NCBI GenBank assembly: GCA_036389135.1
Contig: DASVQP010000117.1
Span: 62,001 to 126,000, forward strand
Direction of reading: 5' to 3'
DNA length: 64,000 nucleotides
DNA from: Longimicrobium sp.
GTDB taxonomy: Bacteria > Gemmatimonadota > Gemmatimonadetes > Longimicrobiales > Longimicrobiaceae
Part shown: positions 34,998 to 43,490 of the stretch, piece by piece
Layout: each line of letters starts with the position of its first letter
How positions within the stretch are numbered: position 1 is the stretch's first letter
Made by a program: the position numbers and the translations under genes
The notes under the pieces: generated by a model
Told to the model about the DNA's origin: nothing
What the model saw: only the letters and a program-made list of their open reading frames with translations
Databases searched by the model: none

Positions 34998-36302
34998 ATG
35001 AACCTTGCAGGAATCGCGGTCATCCTGATCGGCGTTCTGATCGTCATCCCGCTGGTCGTCAACTCATTCCTGCGCAGCGTGGGGGCGGGCTCCATCCGCA
35101 TGGTGAGCTGGCTCAACGGGCGCACGGCCATCTACCGCGGCCCCGGCAAGTCGTGGGAGATCCCGCTCTTCACCACGGGCACCACGCTTTCCAGCAAGGC
35201 CATCAACGTCGACCTGGACATCACCGACCAGACGGCGGACCTGGACCAGACGGGGACGCCGCAGCCGATCAAGGTGCAGGTGCTGGCGAGCGCCATCGTG
35301 TCGGTGGGCGACACGGACACGATGATCAAGACGGCGGCGAACCGCTTCTTCTCCAAGCCGGAGGCGGAGCAGCTCAACATCCTGATCGACCTCCTCTCCA
35401 GCTCGGGGCGGCGGGCGATCAACCTGCTGACGCACGACCAGCTCTTCTCGGCCAAGACGGCGCCCCGGCTGCCGGTGGGGATGACGGGGACGGCGCTGGC
35501 GGAGCACACGCCGGTGGAGCTTCCGGTCTCGCGCGCGGTGGACGCGGCGGAGGACGACGACGATCCGCTCGCCATCATCATCCGCAAGGCGTGCTCGCGC
35601 GAGCTCACGGACCTGGGGCTGGCGTTCAACTCGCTGAACATCAAGGTGGTGCAGAGCGAGGTGGCCGAGGCGCGGCGCCGCATGTCCGCCGCCGAGGCGC
35701 AGGCCAACGCGGACATCGTGAGCGCGCAGCAGTCGCGCCGGTCCAAGGAGGCGGAGCTGGAGGCGGAGCGCGAGATCAGCAACAAGCAGCGCGAGCTGGA
35801 GCAGACGCGCGCGGCCAACGCGGCGCTGATCGCGCAGGCCGAGGTGGCGCGCCAGGAAGCGCTCGGCCACCAGCGCATCGCCGAGCTTGAGGCGACGCAG
35901 CTGGCACAGGCGCGCGCGGATGCCGAGCGGGTCAAGATCCAGGCGCTCGCCACGGCCGAGGCGGAGGCCATCCGCATCAGCACCGTGGCCGAGGCGACGG
36001 CGGAGAGCATCCGCAAGGTGAACGAGGCGATCCAGCGCGGCGGCGAGAGCTACTTCCGCTACCGCCAGATCGAGATGCTCCCGCAGATCGCGCCGTCGAT
36101 CGCGGACGCGCTGGGCAAGGCGCGGCTGGTGACGATCACGAGCGGCTCGGACGTGGGCGCGCCGGAGGCGACCACCAACAACATCACCGGCGTGATCCAG
36201 ACGGTGCTCGCGGCGCAGCTCGTGGGCCGCAGCGGCATGCTGGGCGACAGCGCGGAGGTGCCGGTGGCGGCTGGGGACGGCAACGGGCGCGGCGTGCTGT
36301 AA
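34998..36302 (+). CDS. flotillin-like SPFH domain protein
   Basis: 434 residues. N-terminal membrane helix (GIAVILIGVLIVIPLVVNSF), SPFH domain (~30-210: IRMVSWLNGRTAIYRGPGKS, LDQTGTPQPIKVQVLASAIV), then a long coiled coil rich in Ala/Glu/Arg (~215-350, EARRRMSAAEAQANADIVSA) and a C-terminal tail. Organises membrane microdomains in Bacillus (FloT/YuaG). Forms an operon with the NfeD-like gene. The stop codon is 6 nt from a hairpin repeat that ends in a T run. Confidence 0.9.
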   Translation: MNLAGIAVILIGVLIVIPLVVNSFLRSVGAGSIRMVSWLNGRTAIYRGPGKSWEIPLFTTGTTLSSKAINVDLDITDQTADLDQTGTPQPIKVQVLASAIVSVGDTDTMIKTAANRFFSKPEAEQLNILIDLLSSSGRRAINLLTHDQLFSAKTAPRLPVGMTGTALAEHTPVELPVSRAVDAAEDDDDPLAIIIRKACSRELTDLGLAFNSLNIKVVQSEVAEARRRMSAAEAQANADIVSAQQSRRSKEAELEAEREISNKQRELEQTRAANAALIAQAEVARQEALGHQRIAELEATQLAQARADAERVKIQALATAEAEAIRISTVAEATAESIRKVNEAIQRGGESYFRYRQIEMLPQIAPSIADALGKARLVTITSGSDVGAPEATTNNITGVIQTVLAAQLVGRSGMLGDSAEVPVAAGDGNGRGVL

Positions 36303-36309
36303 AAACAGC

Positions 36310-36395
36310 CTCACACAGAGACACAGAGGGGACTGCAAGAACAGCAGAAGAAGTTCTCTGCGGCTTGCGGTTCCCTTTGTGTTCTCTGTGTGAGG
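36310..36395. repeat. stop-to-stop CCTCACACAGAG hairpin
   Basis: CCTCACACAGAG...CTCTGTGTGAGG arms of about 25 bases frame a degenerate centre. The left edge is 6 nt after the flotillin TAA, the right edge 4 nt after the TAA of the opposing gene, and A/T runs flank both sides. It can serve as a bidirectional terminator. Confidence 0.85.
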
Positions 36396-36399
36396 TTTT

Positions 36400-36735
36400 T
36401 TAGTTGCGGACTTCGAGGAGGAGCACGGGGCGCGCGTCCTCGGCGAGCCAGAGGGAGGCGGCGTAGCCGTAGCCGGTGCCGGGGAGGAGGGGGGTGCCGG
36501 GCGGGATGAGGCGGGGGGCCGCTTCGTGGGCCCAGAAGGCGCGCGCCTGGCCCGCCGGGAACCAACGCAGCGGCTCGCCCAGCTCGGCGACGGCGAGGCG
36601 GGCGAGGCTGATCTGCTCCGCCGCGTCGTCTTCGTACAGCGTGCGGGCGCGGGCGTGGGGGAGGAAACCGTGCTCGTCCCACAGCCGCGCGAGCGGGAGG
36701 TGGGTGACGACGCGGCGTGCGAGCGGGCCGGTCAC
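36400..36735 (-). CDS. hypothetical protein
   Basis: 111 residues, not recognised. Basic N-terminus (TGPLARRVVTHLPLARLWDE), then FLPHARARTLYEDDAAEQIS and a hydrophobic-rich C-terminus (GYGYAASLWLAEDARPVLLL). No signal peptide. Converges on the flotillin operon. Confidence 0.6.
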   Translation of the reverse strand: MTGPLARRVVTHLPLARLWDEHGFLPHARARTLYEDDAAEQISLARLAVAELGEPLRWFPAGQARAFWAHEAAPRLIPPGTPLLPGTGYGYAASLWLAEDARPVLLLEVRN

Positions 36736-36858
36736 GTCCGCGGCTCCTTGTGCGTGTGGGTCGTTGAGGGTTGCGGGAAGCTACGCGCCGGGCGGGGATT
36801 TTGCACGCCGGGCTCGCGAGCGGATTTTCCACTACCTGCCCCGGCGGAGGCGCCCCGA

Positions 36859-37047
36859 ATGGCCGCGAAGGACAAGAAAGACGAGCCGCGGAAGCGCGTC
36901 TCGAAGACCAACATGATGATCGGTGCCGCGGGCCTGTTCCTGTTCATCGTGGGGGTGAAGCGTGGCCTCCGGGTGGACGTGCCCGGCGTGACCGAGGGCG
37001 TGCCGCTGGATGTGGAGCCCGACGAGGAGGAGGACGGCTCCGCCTGA
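36859..37047 (+). CDS. small single-helix membrane protein
   Basis: 62 residues: basic N-terminus (AAKDKKDEPRKRVSKTN), one hydrophobic segment (MMIGAAGLFLFIVGVKRGL) and an acidic tail (DVEPDEEEDGSA). Function unknown. A terminator at 37070 ends it before the protease gene. Confidence 0.6.
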   Translation: MAAKDKKDEPRKRVSKTNMMIGAAGLFLFIVGVKRGLRVDVPGVTEGVPLDVEPDEEEDGSA

Positions 37048-37069
37048 GGCACGGCGGGAGTTGTGAGGG

Positions 37070-37104
37070 GACGCGGGAGGGCGCTGATGCGCTATCCCGC
37101 GTCT
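37070..37104 (+). terminator. terminator after the small membrane protein
   Basis: GACGCGGGA / TCCCGCGTC stem followed by TTTGCTTTC. Confidence 0.65.
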
Positions 37105-37202
37105 TTGCTTTCTGGGGGGATCGTGAGGCTCGGGGTGCACGGAAGATGCAGCGCGTCCTGGACGCTGGAGGCATCGATCACCCGGACCGGAAACGGGGGC
37201 AA

Positions 37203-38252
37203 GTGAGCAGCTTCATCAAAGTGACCGCCGCCGCGCTCGCGGTGGGGTTGGGGATTGGGGTGGGACAGGGGATGGTCAGCCGCGCCGCGCCCAACGGGCT
37301 CCTGGACGCGCAGCCGCAGCAGACCATCGCGGCGCTCCCCCCGCAGGAGGACAACATCGCGGTGCGCGTCGCGCGGCAGGCGACGCCTGCGGTGGTGAGC
37401 ATCGCGACCGAGGGCGGATCGGGCTCGGGGGTGATCGTCAACCGCAACGGCACGATCATCACCAACGCCCACGTGGTGGGCAACAGCCAGACGGTGCGGG
37501 TGGGGCTGCAGAACGGGCAGATGCTGCTGGGAACCGTGCGCGGCCGCGACCCCAGCGTGGACATCGCGGTCGTGCAGATCCCGGGCTCCAACTTCCCCAG
37601 CGCGCCGCTCGGCGACTCGGACCGGCTGGCGGTGGGGCAGACCGCGGTGGCCATCGGCAACCCGTTCGGGCTGGAGCGCACGGTGACGACGGGGGTGGTG
37701 TCGGCCATCAATCGCAGCATCGACGAGCAGTTCGAGCCCCTGATCCAGACCGACGCCGCCATCAACCCCGGCAACTCGGGCGGGCCGCTGCTGGACTCGC
37801 GCGGCCAGGTGATCGGCATCAACACCGTGGTGCTGCGCGACCCCACCAGCGGCGGCACGGCGAGCGGGCTCGGCTTCGCCATCCCCATCAACCTGGCCAA
37901 CGAGATCGCCCGCCAGATCGTGGCGACGGGGCGGGTGCGCCGCGCGTACATCGGCGTGGTGCCGGCGGACGTCACGCCGGAGATCGCAGCGCAGTTCGGT
38001 CTGCCGGTGCAGCGCGGCATCATCCTGCGCGGCGTGGGGCGCGGCACTCCCGCGGCCGAGGCCGGGCTGCAGGTGGCGGACATCATCACCCAGATCAACG
38101 GCGTGGCGATCAACTCGTCCGGTGACCTGCGCCGCTTCCTGCGCGCGCAGCAGGCCGGGACGACCGCGACGCTCACCGTGCTGCGCCCCGGCCCGGACGG
38201 CGCGGCGCAGCGGCTCCAGATCCGCCTGCGCCTGAGCGAGATCAGCACCTGA
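37203..38252 (+). CDS. DegP/HtrA-type serine protease with one PDZ domain
   Basis: 349 residues. N-terminal signal anchor (KVTAAALAVGLGIGVGQGMV), trypsin-like domain with His in IITNAHVVGNS, Asp in DPSVDIAVVQI and Ser in AINPGNSGGPLL, then one PDZ domain (RAYIGVVPADVTPEIAAQFG, GTPAAEAGLQVADIITQING). Acts in the periplasm on misfolded envelope proteins. The GTG at 37203 has GGGGG upstream; an ATG at 37146 would add 19 charged residues. Single-PDZ layout resembles DegS/HhoA. Confidence 0.93.
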   Translation: MSSFIKVTAAALAVGLGIGVGQGMVSRAAPNGLLDAQPQQTIAALPPQEDNIAVRVARQATPAVVSIATEGGSGSGVIVNRNGTIITNAHVVGNSQTVRVGLQNGQMLLGTVRGRDPSVDIAVVQIPGSNFPSAPLGDSDRLAVGQTAVAIGNPFGLERTVTTGVVSAINRSIDEQFEPLIQTDAAINPGNSGGPLLDSRGQVIGINTVVLRDPTSGGTASGLGFAIPINLANEIARQIVATGRVRRAYIGVVPADVTPEIAAQFGLPVQRGIILRGVGRGTPAAEAGLQVADIITQINGVAINSSGDLRRFLRAQQAGTTATLTVLRPGPDGAAQRLQIRLRLSEIST

Positions 38253-38257
38253 ACAGA

Positions 38258-38354
38258 CCTCACACAGAGCCACGGAGATACACAGCAAGAAGGGCAGGAG
38301 GAATAGCTTGTTCTTCTCCCTTCTTTCTGTTCCCCTCCGTGGCTCTGTGTGAGG
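38258..38354. repeat. stop-to-stop CCTCACACAGAG hairpin
   Basis: Arms CCTCACACAGAGCCACGGAG and CTCCGTGGCTCTGTGTGAGG are perfect 20-base inverted repeats. The element begins 5 nt after the protease TGA and ends 6 nt before the complement of the opposing TGA. Same family and placement as at 36310. Confidence 0.88.
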
Positions 38355-38360
38355 CTGTTG

Positions 38361-38525
38361 TCAGAAGATCAGGACCGCCGCCACGAAGGCTAGGATGAGC
38401 AGGGCGATCACCGTGATCGCCGTGCTGGAGAGGCCCAGGCGCGAGGTTTTGGGGTCGCCCACGCCGCCGTTGGTGGCCTGGGGGTCTGTTTCGGTCCAGC
38501 GGTTGGGATCGGGGCCTGCCGCCAT
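38361..38525 (-). CDS. small single-helix membrane protein
   Basis: 54 residues: polar N-terminus (AAGPDPNRWTETDPQATNGG) and a C-terminal hydrophobic segment (AITVIALLILAFVAAVLIF). GGAGG lies 7 nt before the ATG at 38525, which supports a real gene. Function unknown. Confidence 0.6.
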   Translation of the reverse strand: MAAGPDPNRWTETDPQATNGGVGDPKTSRLGLSSTAITVIALLILAFVAAVLIF

Positions 38526-38677
38526 CGCGCACCTCCGGTGATTGGGAACGGTGCCGGCGGTGCAAGCCACGCGCCCGCCGGGTGCCGGTGGCGAAGCAGC
38601 GCGCGGGCACTATATTCGCCGTCCGCGGGCGCCTCCGCCCGAGGGAGCAACCCGAACCGCAGCCGAGCGCATCGACG

Positions 38678-40036
38678 ATGGCCGTTTCCGACTACCTGCA
38701 GCGCAACCGCGAGCGCAGCCTCGAAGAGCTGATCGATTGGCTCCGCATCCCCAGCATCAGCGCCAAGACCGAGCACCGCGAAGACACCGCCCGCGCCGCG
38801 GAGTGGCTCGCCGGCCGCATGCGCGAGGTGGGGCTGCAGACGGTGGACGTCGTAGCGACCGCCGGCAACCCCGTCGTCGTGGGCGAGTGGCGTGGGGCCG
38901 AGGGCGCACCCACGCTGCTGGTCTACGGCCACTACGACGTGCAGCCTCCCGAGCCGCTCGACGAGTGGAAGTCGCCCCCGTTCGAGCCGGTGGTGACGGA
39001 CGGGCGCATCTACGCGCGCGGCTCGGTGGACGACAAGGGGCAGGTGTACCTCCACCTCAAGGCCGTGGAGGCGCACCTGGCGGAGAATGGCTCGCTGCCG
39101 GTGAACGTCGTCTTCCTGGTGGAGGGCGAGGAAGAGGTCGGCTCGCCGAACCTGGGCGCCTTTCTCAAGGAGCACGTGGAGCGGTTGCGCTGCGACGCGG
39201 TGATGATCTCGGACACGACGATGTTCGCGCCGGGCCTGCCGTCGATCACGGTGGGGCTGCGCGGGCTGGCGTACATGGAGGTGCGCGTGCAGGGGCCGTC
39301 GGTGGACCTGCACTCCGGCGCGTACGGCGGCGCGGTGGTGAACCCGGCGCTCGTCCTGGCGCGCATCCTCTCGCAGCTCCACGACGAGCAGGGGCGCATC
39401 ACCATCCCCGGCTTCTACGACCGCGTGCGTGAGCTGACGGCGGAGCAGCGCGCCGCCATCGCCGCGCTGCCGTTCGAGGAGGAAGGCCTGCGCGAGGAGG
39501 TCGGCGCGCCGGCGCTGGGCGGCGAGGCGGGGTACGGCTCGGTGGAGCGCATCTGGGCGCGGCCCACGCTGGACGTCAACGGCCTCCTCTCCGGCTACAC
39601 GGGTGAAGGCGCCAAGACGGTGCTCCCCGCGCGCGCCATGGCCAAGGTCTCCATGCGCCTGGTGCCGGACCAGGACTACAAGGAGATCGAGCGCATCTTC
39701 ATCGACCACATCAGGTCGCTGGCGCCGGAAGGGGTCACGGTGCAGGTGGAGGCGCTGCACGGCGGGCAACCCTGGTTCGCGGAGCCGGAGGGGAAGGTGT
39801 TCGACGCGGCCAAGCGCGCCCTGGCCCGCGCCTACGGCAAGGACCCGGTGATGATCCGCGAGGGCGGCTCCATCCCCATCGTGCAGTCGTTCCAGGAGAC
39901 GCTGAACGCGCCGGTGGTCCTGATCGGCTTCGGGCTGCCCGGCGAGAACGCGCACGCGCCCAACGAGTGGATGTCGGTGGAGAACTTCCACGTGGGCGCG
40001 GAGGCGATCGCCGCGCTGTACGAGGAGCTCCGGTGA
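38678..40036 (+). CDS. M20 family dipeptidase
   Basis: 452-residue zinc peptidase of the M20 (carnosinase-like dipeptidase) group. TLLVYGHYDVQPPEP with the first metal His/Asp, ARGSVDDKGQVYLH, catalytic FLVEGEEEVGS, SDTTMFAPGLPSI and the lid domain are visible. A cytoplasmic enzyme without a signal peptide. A TATATT at 38611-38616 may be its -10 box. Its stop overlaps the start of the next peptidase gene (GTGA). Confidence 0.93.
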   Translation: MAVSDYLQRNRERSLEELIDWLRIPSISAKTEHREDTARAAEWLAGRMREVGLQTVDVVATAGNPVVVGEWRGAEGAPTLLVYGHYDVQPPEPLDEWKSPPFEPVVTDGRIYARGSVDDKGQVYLHLKAVEAHLAENGSLPVNVVFLVEGEEEVGSPNLGAFLKEHVERLRCDAVMISDTTMFAPGLPSITVGLRGLAYMEVRVQGPSVDLHSGAYGGAVVNPALVLARILSQLHDEQGRITIPGFYDRVRELTAEQRAAIAALPFEEEGLREEVGAPALGGEAGYGSVERIWARPTLDVNGLLSGYTGEGAKTVLPARAMAKVSMRLVPDQDYKEIERIFIDHIRSLAPEGVTVQVEALHGGQPWFAEPEGKVFDAAKRALARAYGKDPVMIREGGSIPIVQSFQETLNAPVVLIGFGLPGENAHAPNEWMSVENFHVGAEAIAALYEELR

Positions 40037-41649
40037 TCTCACCGGGCGCGACGACGGCTGAGGCGGAGGTCCGCGCCTTCATCGACGGGCACGTGGAGCG
40101 GATCGCGCCGCTGATGCGCGAGTCGAACCTGGCGGCGTGGGACGCGGCCACCGGCGCGGACCCGCAGGCGCACGAGCGCTCCGCCCGCGCCCGCGCCGCG
40201 TACAAGACGGTGTACGCGGACGCGACCAACGCGCGCCTGGTGCGCACCTGGCTCGCCAGCGAGGACGTGCGCGATCCCCTGCTCCGCCGCCAGCTCGTGC
40301 TGCTGGACAACGAGTACACGGGCAACCAGCTCCCGCCCGAGACCATCGAGGACCTGGTGCGCCGCGCCACGGAGCTGGAGCAGACCTTCACCGAGTTCCG
40401 CGCCACCTTTGCCGGCGAGCGCGCCACCAACAACCAGCTCCTGGACGTCCTGCGCGACGAGCGCGACGTGGCCACCCGGCGCGAGGCGTGGGAGGCGAGC
40501 AAGCAGATCGGACGCGAGGTGGCCGAGCCGCTGCGCGAGCTGGTGCGGCGCAGGAACGCCGCGGCGCGCTCGCTCGGCTTTCCCGACTACTACGTGATGG
40601 AGCTGCGCCTGCAGGAGCTGGACGAGGAGCGGCTCTTTGCCATCCTGGACGAGTTCCGCGACCGCACGGACGCACCCTATCGCCGCTTCCGCGACGAGCT
40701 GGACGCGCGCCTCGCCGCCCGCTTCGGCGTCGCCGCCGAGGCGCTCCGCCCCTGGCACTGGGAAGACCCTTTCGGCCAGGAAGCGCCCGGCGTAGGCACC
40801 GTGGAGCTGGACGACGTCTTCCGCGACCACGACTCGGTGAGGATCGCCGCCGACTTCTTTCGCGGCATCGGCCTCCCCGCGGACGACGTGCTCGCGCGCA
40901 GCGACCTGTACGAGCGCGAGGGCAAGGACCAGCACGCCTTCTGCATCGACGTGGACCGCGAGGGCGACGTGCGCATCCTGTGCAACATGCGCCCCAACGA
41001 GAAGTGGATGGGCACCCTCCTCCACGAGCTGGGCCACGCGGTGTACGACAGCTACGTGCCGCGCGACCTTCCCTTCATCGTCCGCGGCCCCGCGCACATT
41101 CTGACGACCGAGGCGGTCGCCATGTACATGGGCCGCCTCACGCGCGACCCCTCCTGGTTGCGCGAGGTGATGGGCGCCGGCCTGGGCGACGACGAGGCGG
41201 ACGACGTGCGCGCGCAGCTCCGCGCCGCAATGCTGGTGGCCGCGCGCTGGATGCTGGTGATGGCGTACTTCGAGCGCGAGCTGTACCGCGACCCGGACCG
41301 CCCCGACCTGAACGCGCTCTGGTGGGACCTGGTGGAGCGCCTCCAGATGGTGCGCCGCCCCGACGGCCGAGACGAGCCGGACTGGGCCTCCAAGATCCAC
41401 CTCAGCGGCGCCCCGGTCTACTACCACAACTACCTGCTGGGCGAGCTGATGGCGTCACAGATGTCCGCCGCCGCGCGCCGCGGCATCCCGCGCGGCCGCA
41501 GCATCGCGGGGGAGGAGCCGGTGGGCCGCTTCTTTCGCGAGCGCATCTTTCGCCCCGGCGCCTCGCTGGACTGGAACGAGCTCCTGGTGCACGCAACCGG
41601 CGAAGGCCTGTCGCCGCGGTTCTTCGTGGAGGAGTTCGTGGAGGGGTAG
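40033..41649 (+). CDS. M2-like zinc metallopeptidase
   Basis: 538 residues, mostly helical, with the zinc motif LLHELGHAVYD and downstream metal-ligand Glu in TTEAVAMYMG. Domain layout (ERIAPLMRESNLAAWDAATG start, FPDYYVMELRLQEL middle, KIHLSGAPVYYHNYLLGELM end) resembles peptidyl-dipeptidase A (M2) or the related M3 oligopeptidases. No signal peptide, so probably cytoplasmic peptide recycling together with the upstream M20 enzyme. GTG start coupled to the preceding stop. Confidence 0.87.
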   Translation: MISPGATTAEAEVRAFIDGHVERIAPLMRESNLAAWDAATGADPQAHERSARARAAYKTVYADATNARLVRTWLASEDVRDPLLRRQLVLLDNEYTGNQLPPETIEDLVRRATELEQTFTEFRATFAGERATNNQLLDVLRDERDVATRREAWEASKQIGREVAEPLRELVRRRNAAARSLGFPDYYVMELRLQELDEERLFAILDEFRDRTDAPYRRFRDELDARLAARFGVAAEALRPWHWEDPFGQEAPGVGTVELDDVFRDHDSVRIAADFFRGIGLPADDVLARSDLYEREGKDQHAFCIDVDREGDVRILCNMRPNEKWMGTLLHELGHAVYDSYVPRDLPFIVRGPAHILTTEAVAMYMGRLTRDPSWLREVMGAGLGDDEADDVRAQLRAAMLVAARWMLVMAYFERELYRDPDRPDLNALWWDLVERLQMVRRPDGRDEPDWASKIHLSGAPVYYHNYLLGELMASQMSAAARRGIPRGRSIAGEEPVGRFFRERIFRPGASLDWNELLVHATGEGLSPRFFVEEFVEG

Positions 41650-41654
41650 GAAGG

Positions 41655-41718
41655 GCCCTCTCCCCCAGCGTCGCCCCGCGACACATCCCCCTCCCCCGAT
41701 ACTGCCCGGGGGAGGGGG
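41655..41718. repeat. CCCCCTCCCCC hairpin after the M2-like gene
   Basis: Begins 6 nt after the TAG with CCCTCTCCCCCAGCG, then CCCCCTCCCCCG / CGGGGGAGGGGG as a near-perfect stem. Related to the stop-adjacent modules at 3350, 19169 and 27993. Confidence 0.65.
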
Positions 41719-41779
41719 TGTTGGCGTGTATGGGTGCGGGGGGACGGCGATGAAGCTTTCTCGCTGCTTCCGTGCGAGG

Positions 41780-43369
41780 TCAGAGGGGTGCGAGGCCGAG
41801 CTTCGCGAGCATCATGTCCGCCGTCTGCAGCGCGCCTTCCACCCACCCCTGCGCGTCGGAGTAGGCCTCGCCGCAGATGTAGAGCGCGCGGCCGTCGAAG
41901 GGCTGGACGATCCGCTCCTTCACGTCCCAGCTCTGTACGCCGATGTTCCAGCTGTTCCACCCGCCGCCGAAGGGGTCGTCCCCCCAGTCGCGGAACGCGG
42001 CGTTGCGCACGTCGGGGGTGTAGCTGAGCCCGTGGATGATGCCGAGCTGGCGCGCCACCTCCTTCACCATCCGGCGCGGGGCCTTGTACTGGCACCACGC
42101 CAGGTCGGGGTGCCCCTCGCAGTCGTCGCCCAGGTGGGGCTCTTCCACGTCCGCCACCTCCTTCCCCTCCTGCCAGGCCTGCCGGCGGCGCGGACGGAAG
42201 CCGTCCCAGTAGCCGATGTTCGTTCCGTCGTCGTAGCTGGCCATCAGCATCGCCGGTCCTTCCGTCGCGGGCGTGCCGTCGTCGTTCGGCCAGTAGTAGG
42301 TCTGGCGCACGGGGAGGTCCGTGACGGAGCGGCCGGACTCCACGGGTATGAACTTGCCGTCGGGCCCGGCGGACCCCGCGGATCGCCACCACGGGTTGCT
42401 GTAGGTGGTGAAGAGCTTGAACAGCGGCCGGGGCGTGACGCTCGAGATGAGCTCCCGGATCTCCTGGAGCGGCGGGCTCGCCGGCGCCAGCAGGTCGAGC
42501 GACCGGCGCGGCATGGCCAGGATGAGCGTTCCCGCCCGCACCGTCTTCCCGCCCACCCGCAGCTCGAACCCGTCGCCCGCCGCGTCGAAGCCGTCCACCC
42601 GCGTGTCCAGGCGGATGCCGTCGGGGCCGAAGAGCTGCGCGAGCGAAAGGGGGACCTGCTGGAAGCCCTGCTTGAAGCCCTTGTACCGGGCGTCCACACC
42701 GAAGTCGGAGAGGTACCAGGGGATCGCGTCGGCGGCGTTCCAGTTGAAGAGGGTGGAGTTGTAGCCCCCCGCGTCCACCCCCAGCTCGTACCCCTCGCAG
42801 CTGATGACGCGCAGCAGCACGTTCCAGAAGCCCTGCTGGTAGAGCGGGAGCCCGGCGAAGGTGGCGCCCTTCACCATCTCGCGGCGTTGCTGCTCGCTTA
42901 GCCCCGGGCTGGTGATCCCCGGGACGATCTGCTCGATGGCGTTGATGATGATGCTGCCGGCCGTACCGCCCCGCTCCAGGAAGCTGAGGTGGTACGGCAC
43001 CTTGCGCGGGTTGGTGGTGAAGTCGGAGTTCCGCAGGTGCACGCCGCGCAGGTAGGCGATGTTCTGCGGCTTGTCCACCGGGAAGTCGTAGGTCTCGATC
43101 TGCTGCCCCGCCGGCAACTCGTCGTTCAGCGCCTGGAGGAGCTTCCTGATGAGGGGCTGCACCGCCGGGAGGATGCGCATCCCGCCCAGCTCCGCGACCA
43201 TGTCCTTGATGTCCGGCGGGCGCACCGAGAGCAGCCGCCCCCCGACGTGGTTGCCGCCCTCGAAGACGACGATCCTGCGGCTCGGGTCGGCCCGCTTGAG
43301 GCGCCAGGCGCTGTAGACGCCCGAGACGCCGGCTCCGACGATCGCGACATCGACCTCTTCGTCTGCCAT
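41780..43369 (-). CDS. flavin-containing amine oxidase family protein
   Basis: 529-residue FAD enzyme. Dinucleotide-binding VDVAIVGAGVSGVYSAWRLK at the N-terminus, the GG motif FEGGNHVGGRLLSV, a large substrate domain, and the C-terminal FAD segment ALYICGEAYSDAQGWVEGAL. Similar to L-amino-acid/monoamine oxidases. The substrate cannot be told, and no signal peptide is present. Stands alone between the peptidase block and psd. Confidence 0.85.
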   Translation of the reverse strand: MADEEVDVAIVGAGVSGVYSAWRLKRADPSRRIVVFEGGNHVGGRLLSVRPPDIKDMVAELGGMRILPAVQPLIRKLLQALNDELPAGQQIETYDFPVDKPQNIAYLRGVHLRNSDFTTNPRKVPYHLSFLERGGTAGSIIINAIEQIVPGITSPGLSEQQRREMVKGATFAGLPLYQQGFWNVLLRVISCEGYELGVDAGGYNSTLFNWNAADAIPWYLSDFGVDARYKGFKQGFQQVPLSLAQLFGPDGIRLDTRVDGFDAAGDGFELRVGGKTVRAGTLILAMPRRSLDLLAPASPPLQEIRELISSVTPRPLFKLFTTYSNPWWRSAGSAGPDGKFIPVESGRSVTDLPVRQTYYWPNDDGTPATEGPAMLMASYDDGTNIGYWDGFRPRRRQAWQEGKEVADVEEPHLGDDCEGHPDLAWCQYKAPRRMVKEVARQLGIIHGLSYTPDVRNAAFRDWGDDPFGGGWNSWNIGVQSWDVKERIVQPFDGRALYICGEAYSDAQGWVEGALQTADMMLAKLGLAPL

Positions 43370-43490
43370 GTTTCACCAAACCTGTTTTGGGGAGCGTGTA
43401 AATGGGCGGGATCCGGAGTACGGCACGGCCGTGCGGGAGCACCGGTGCGCCAGCGATGCCCCTCACGGATAGTCCCGGATCAAGCGCGAG

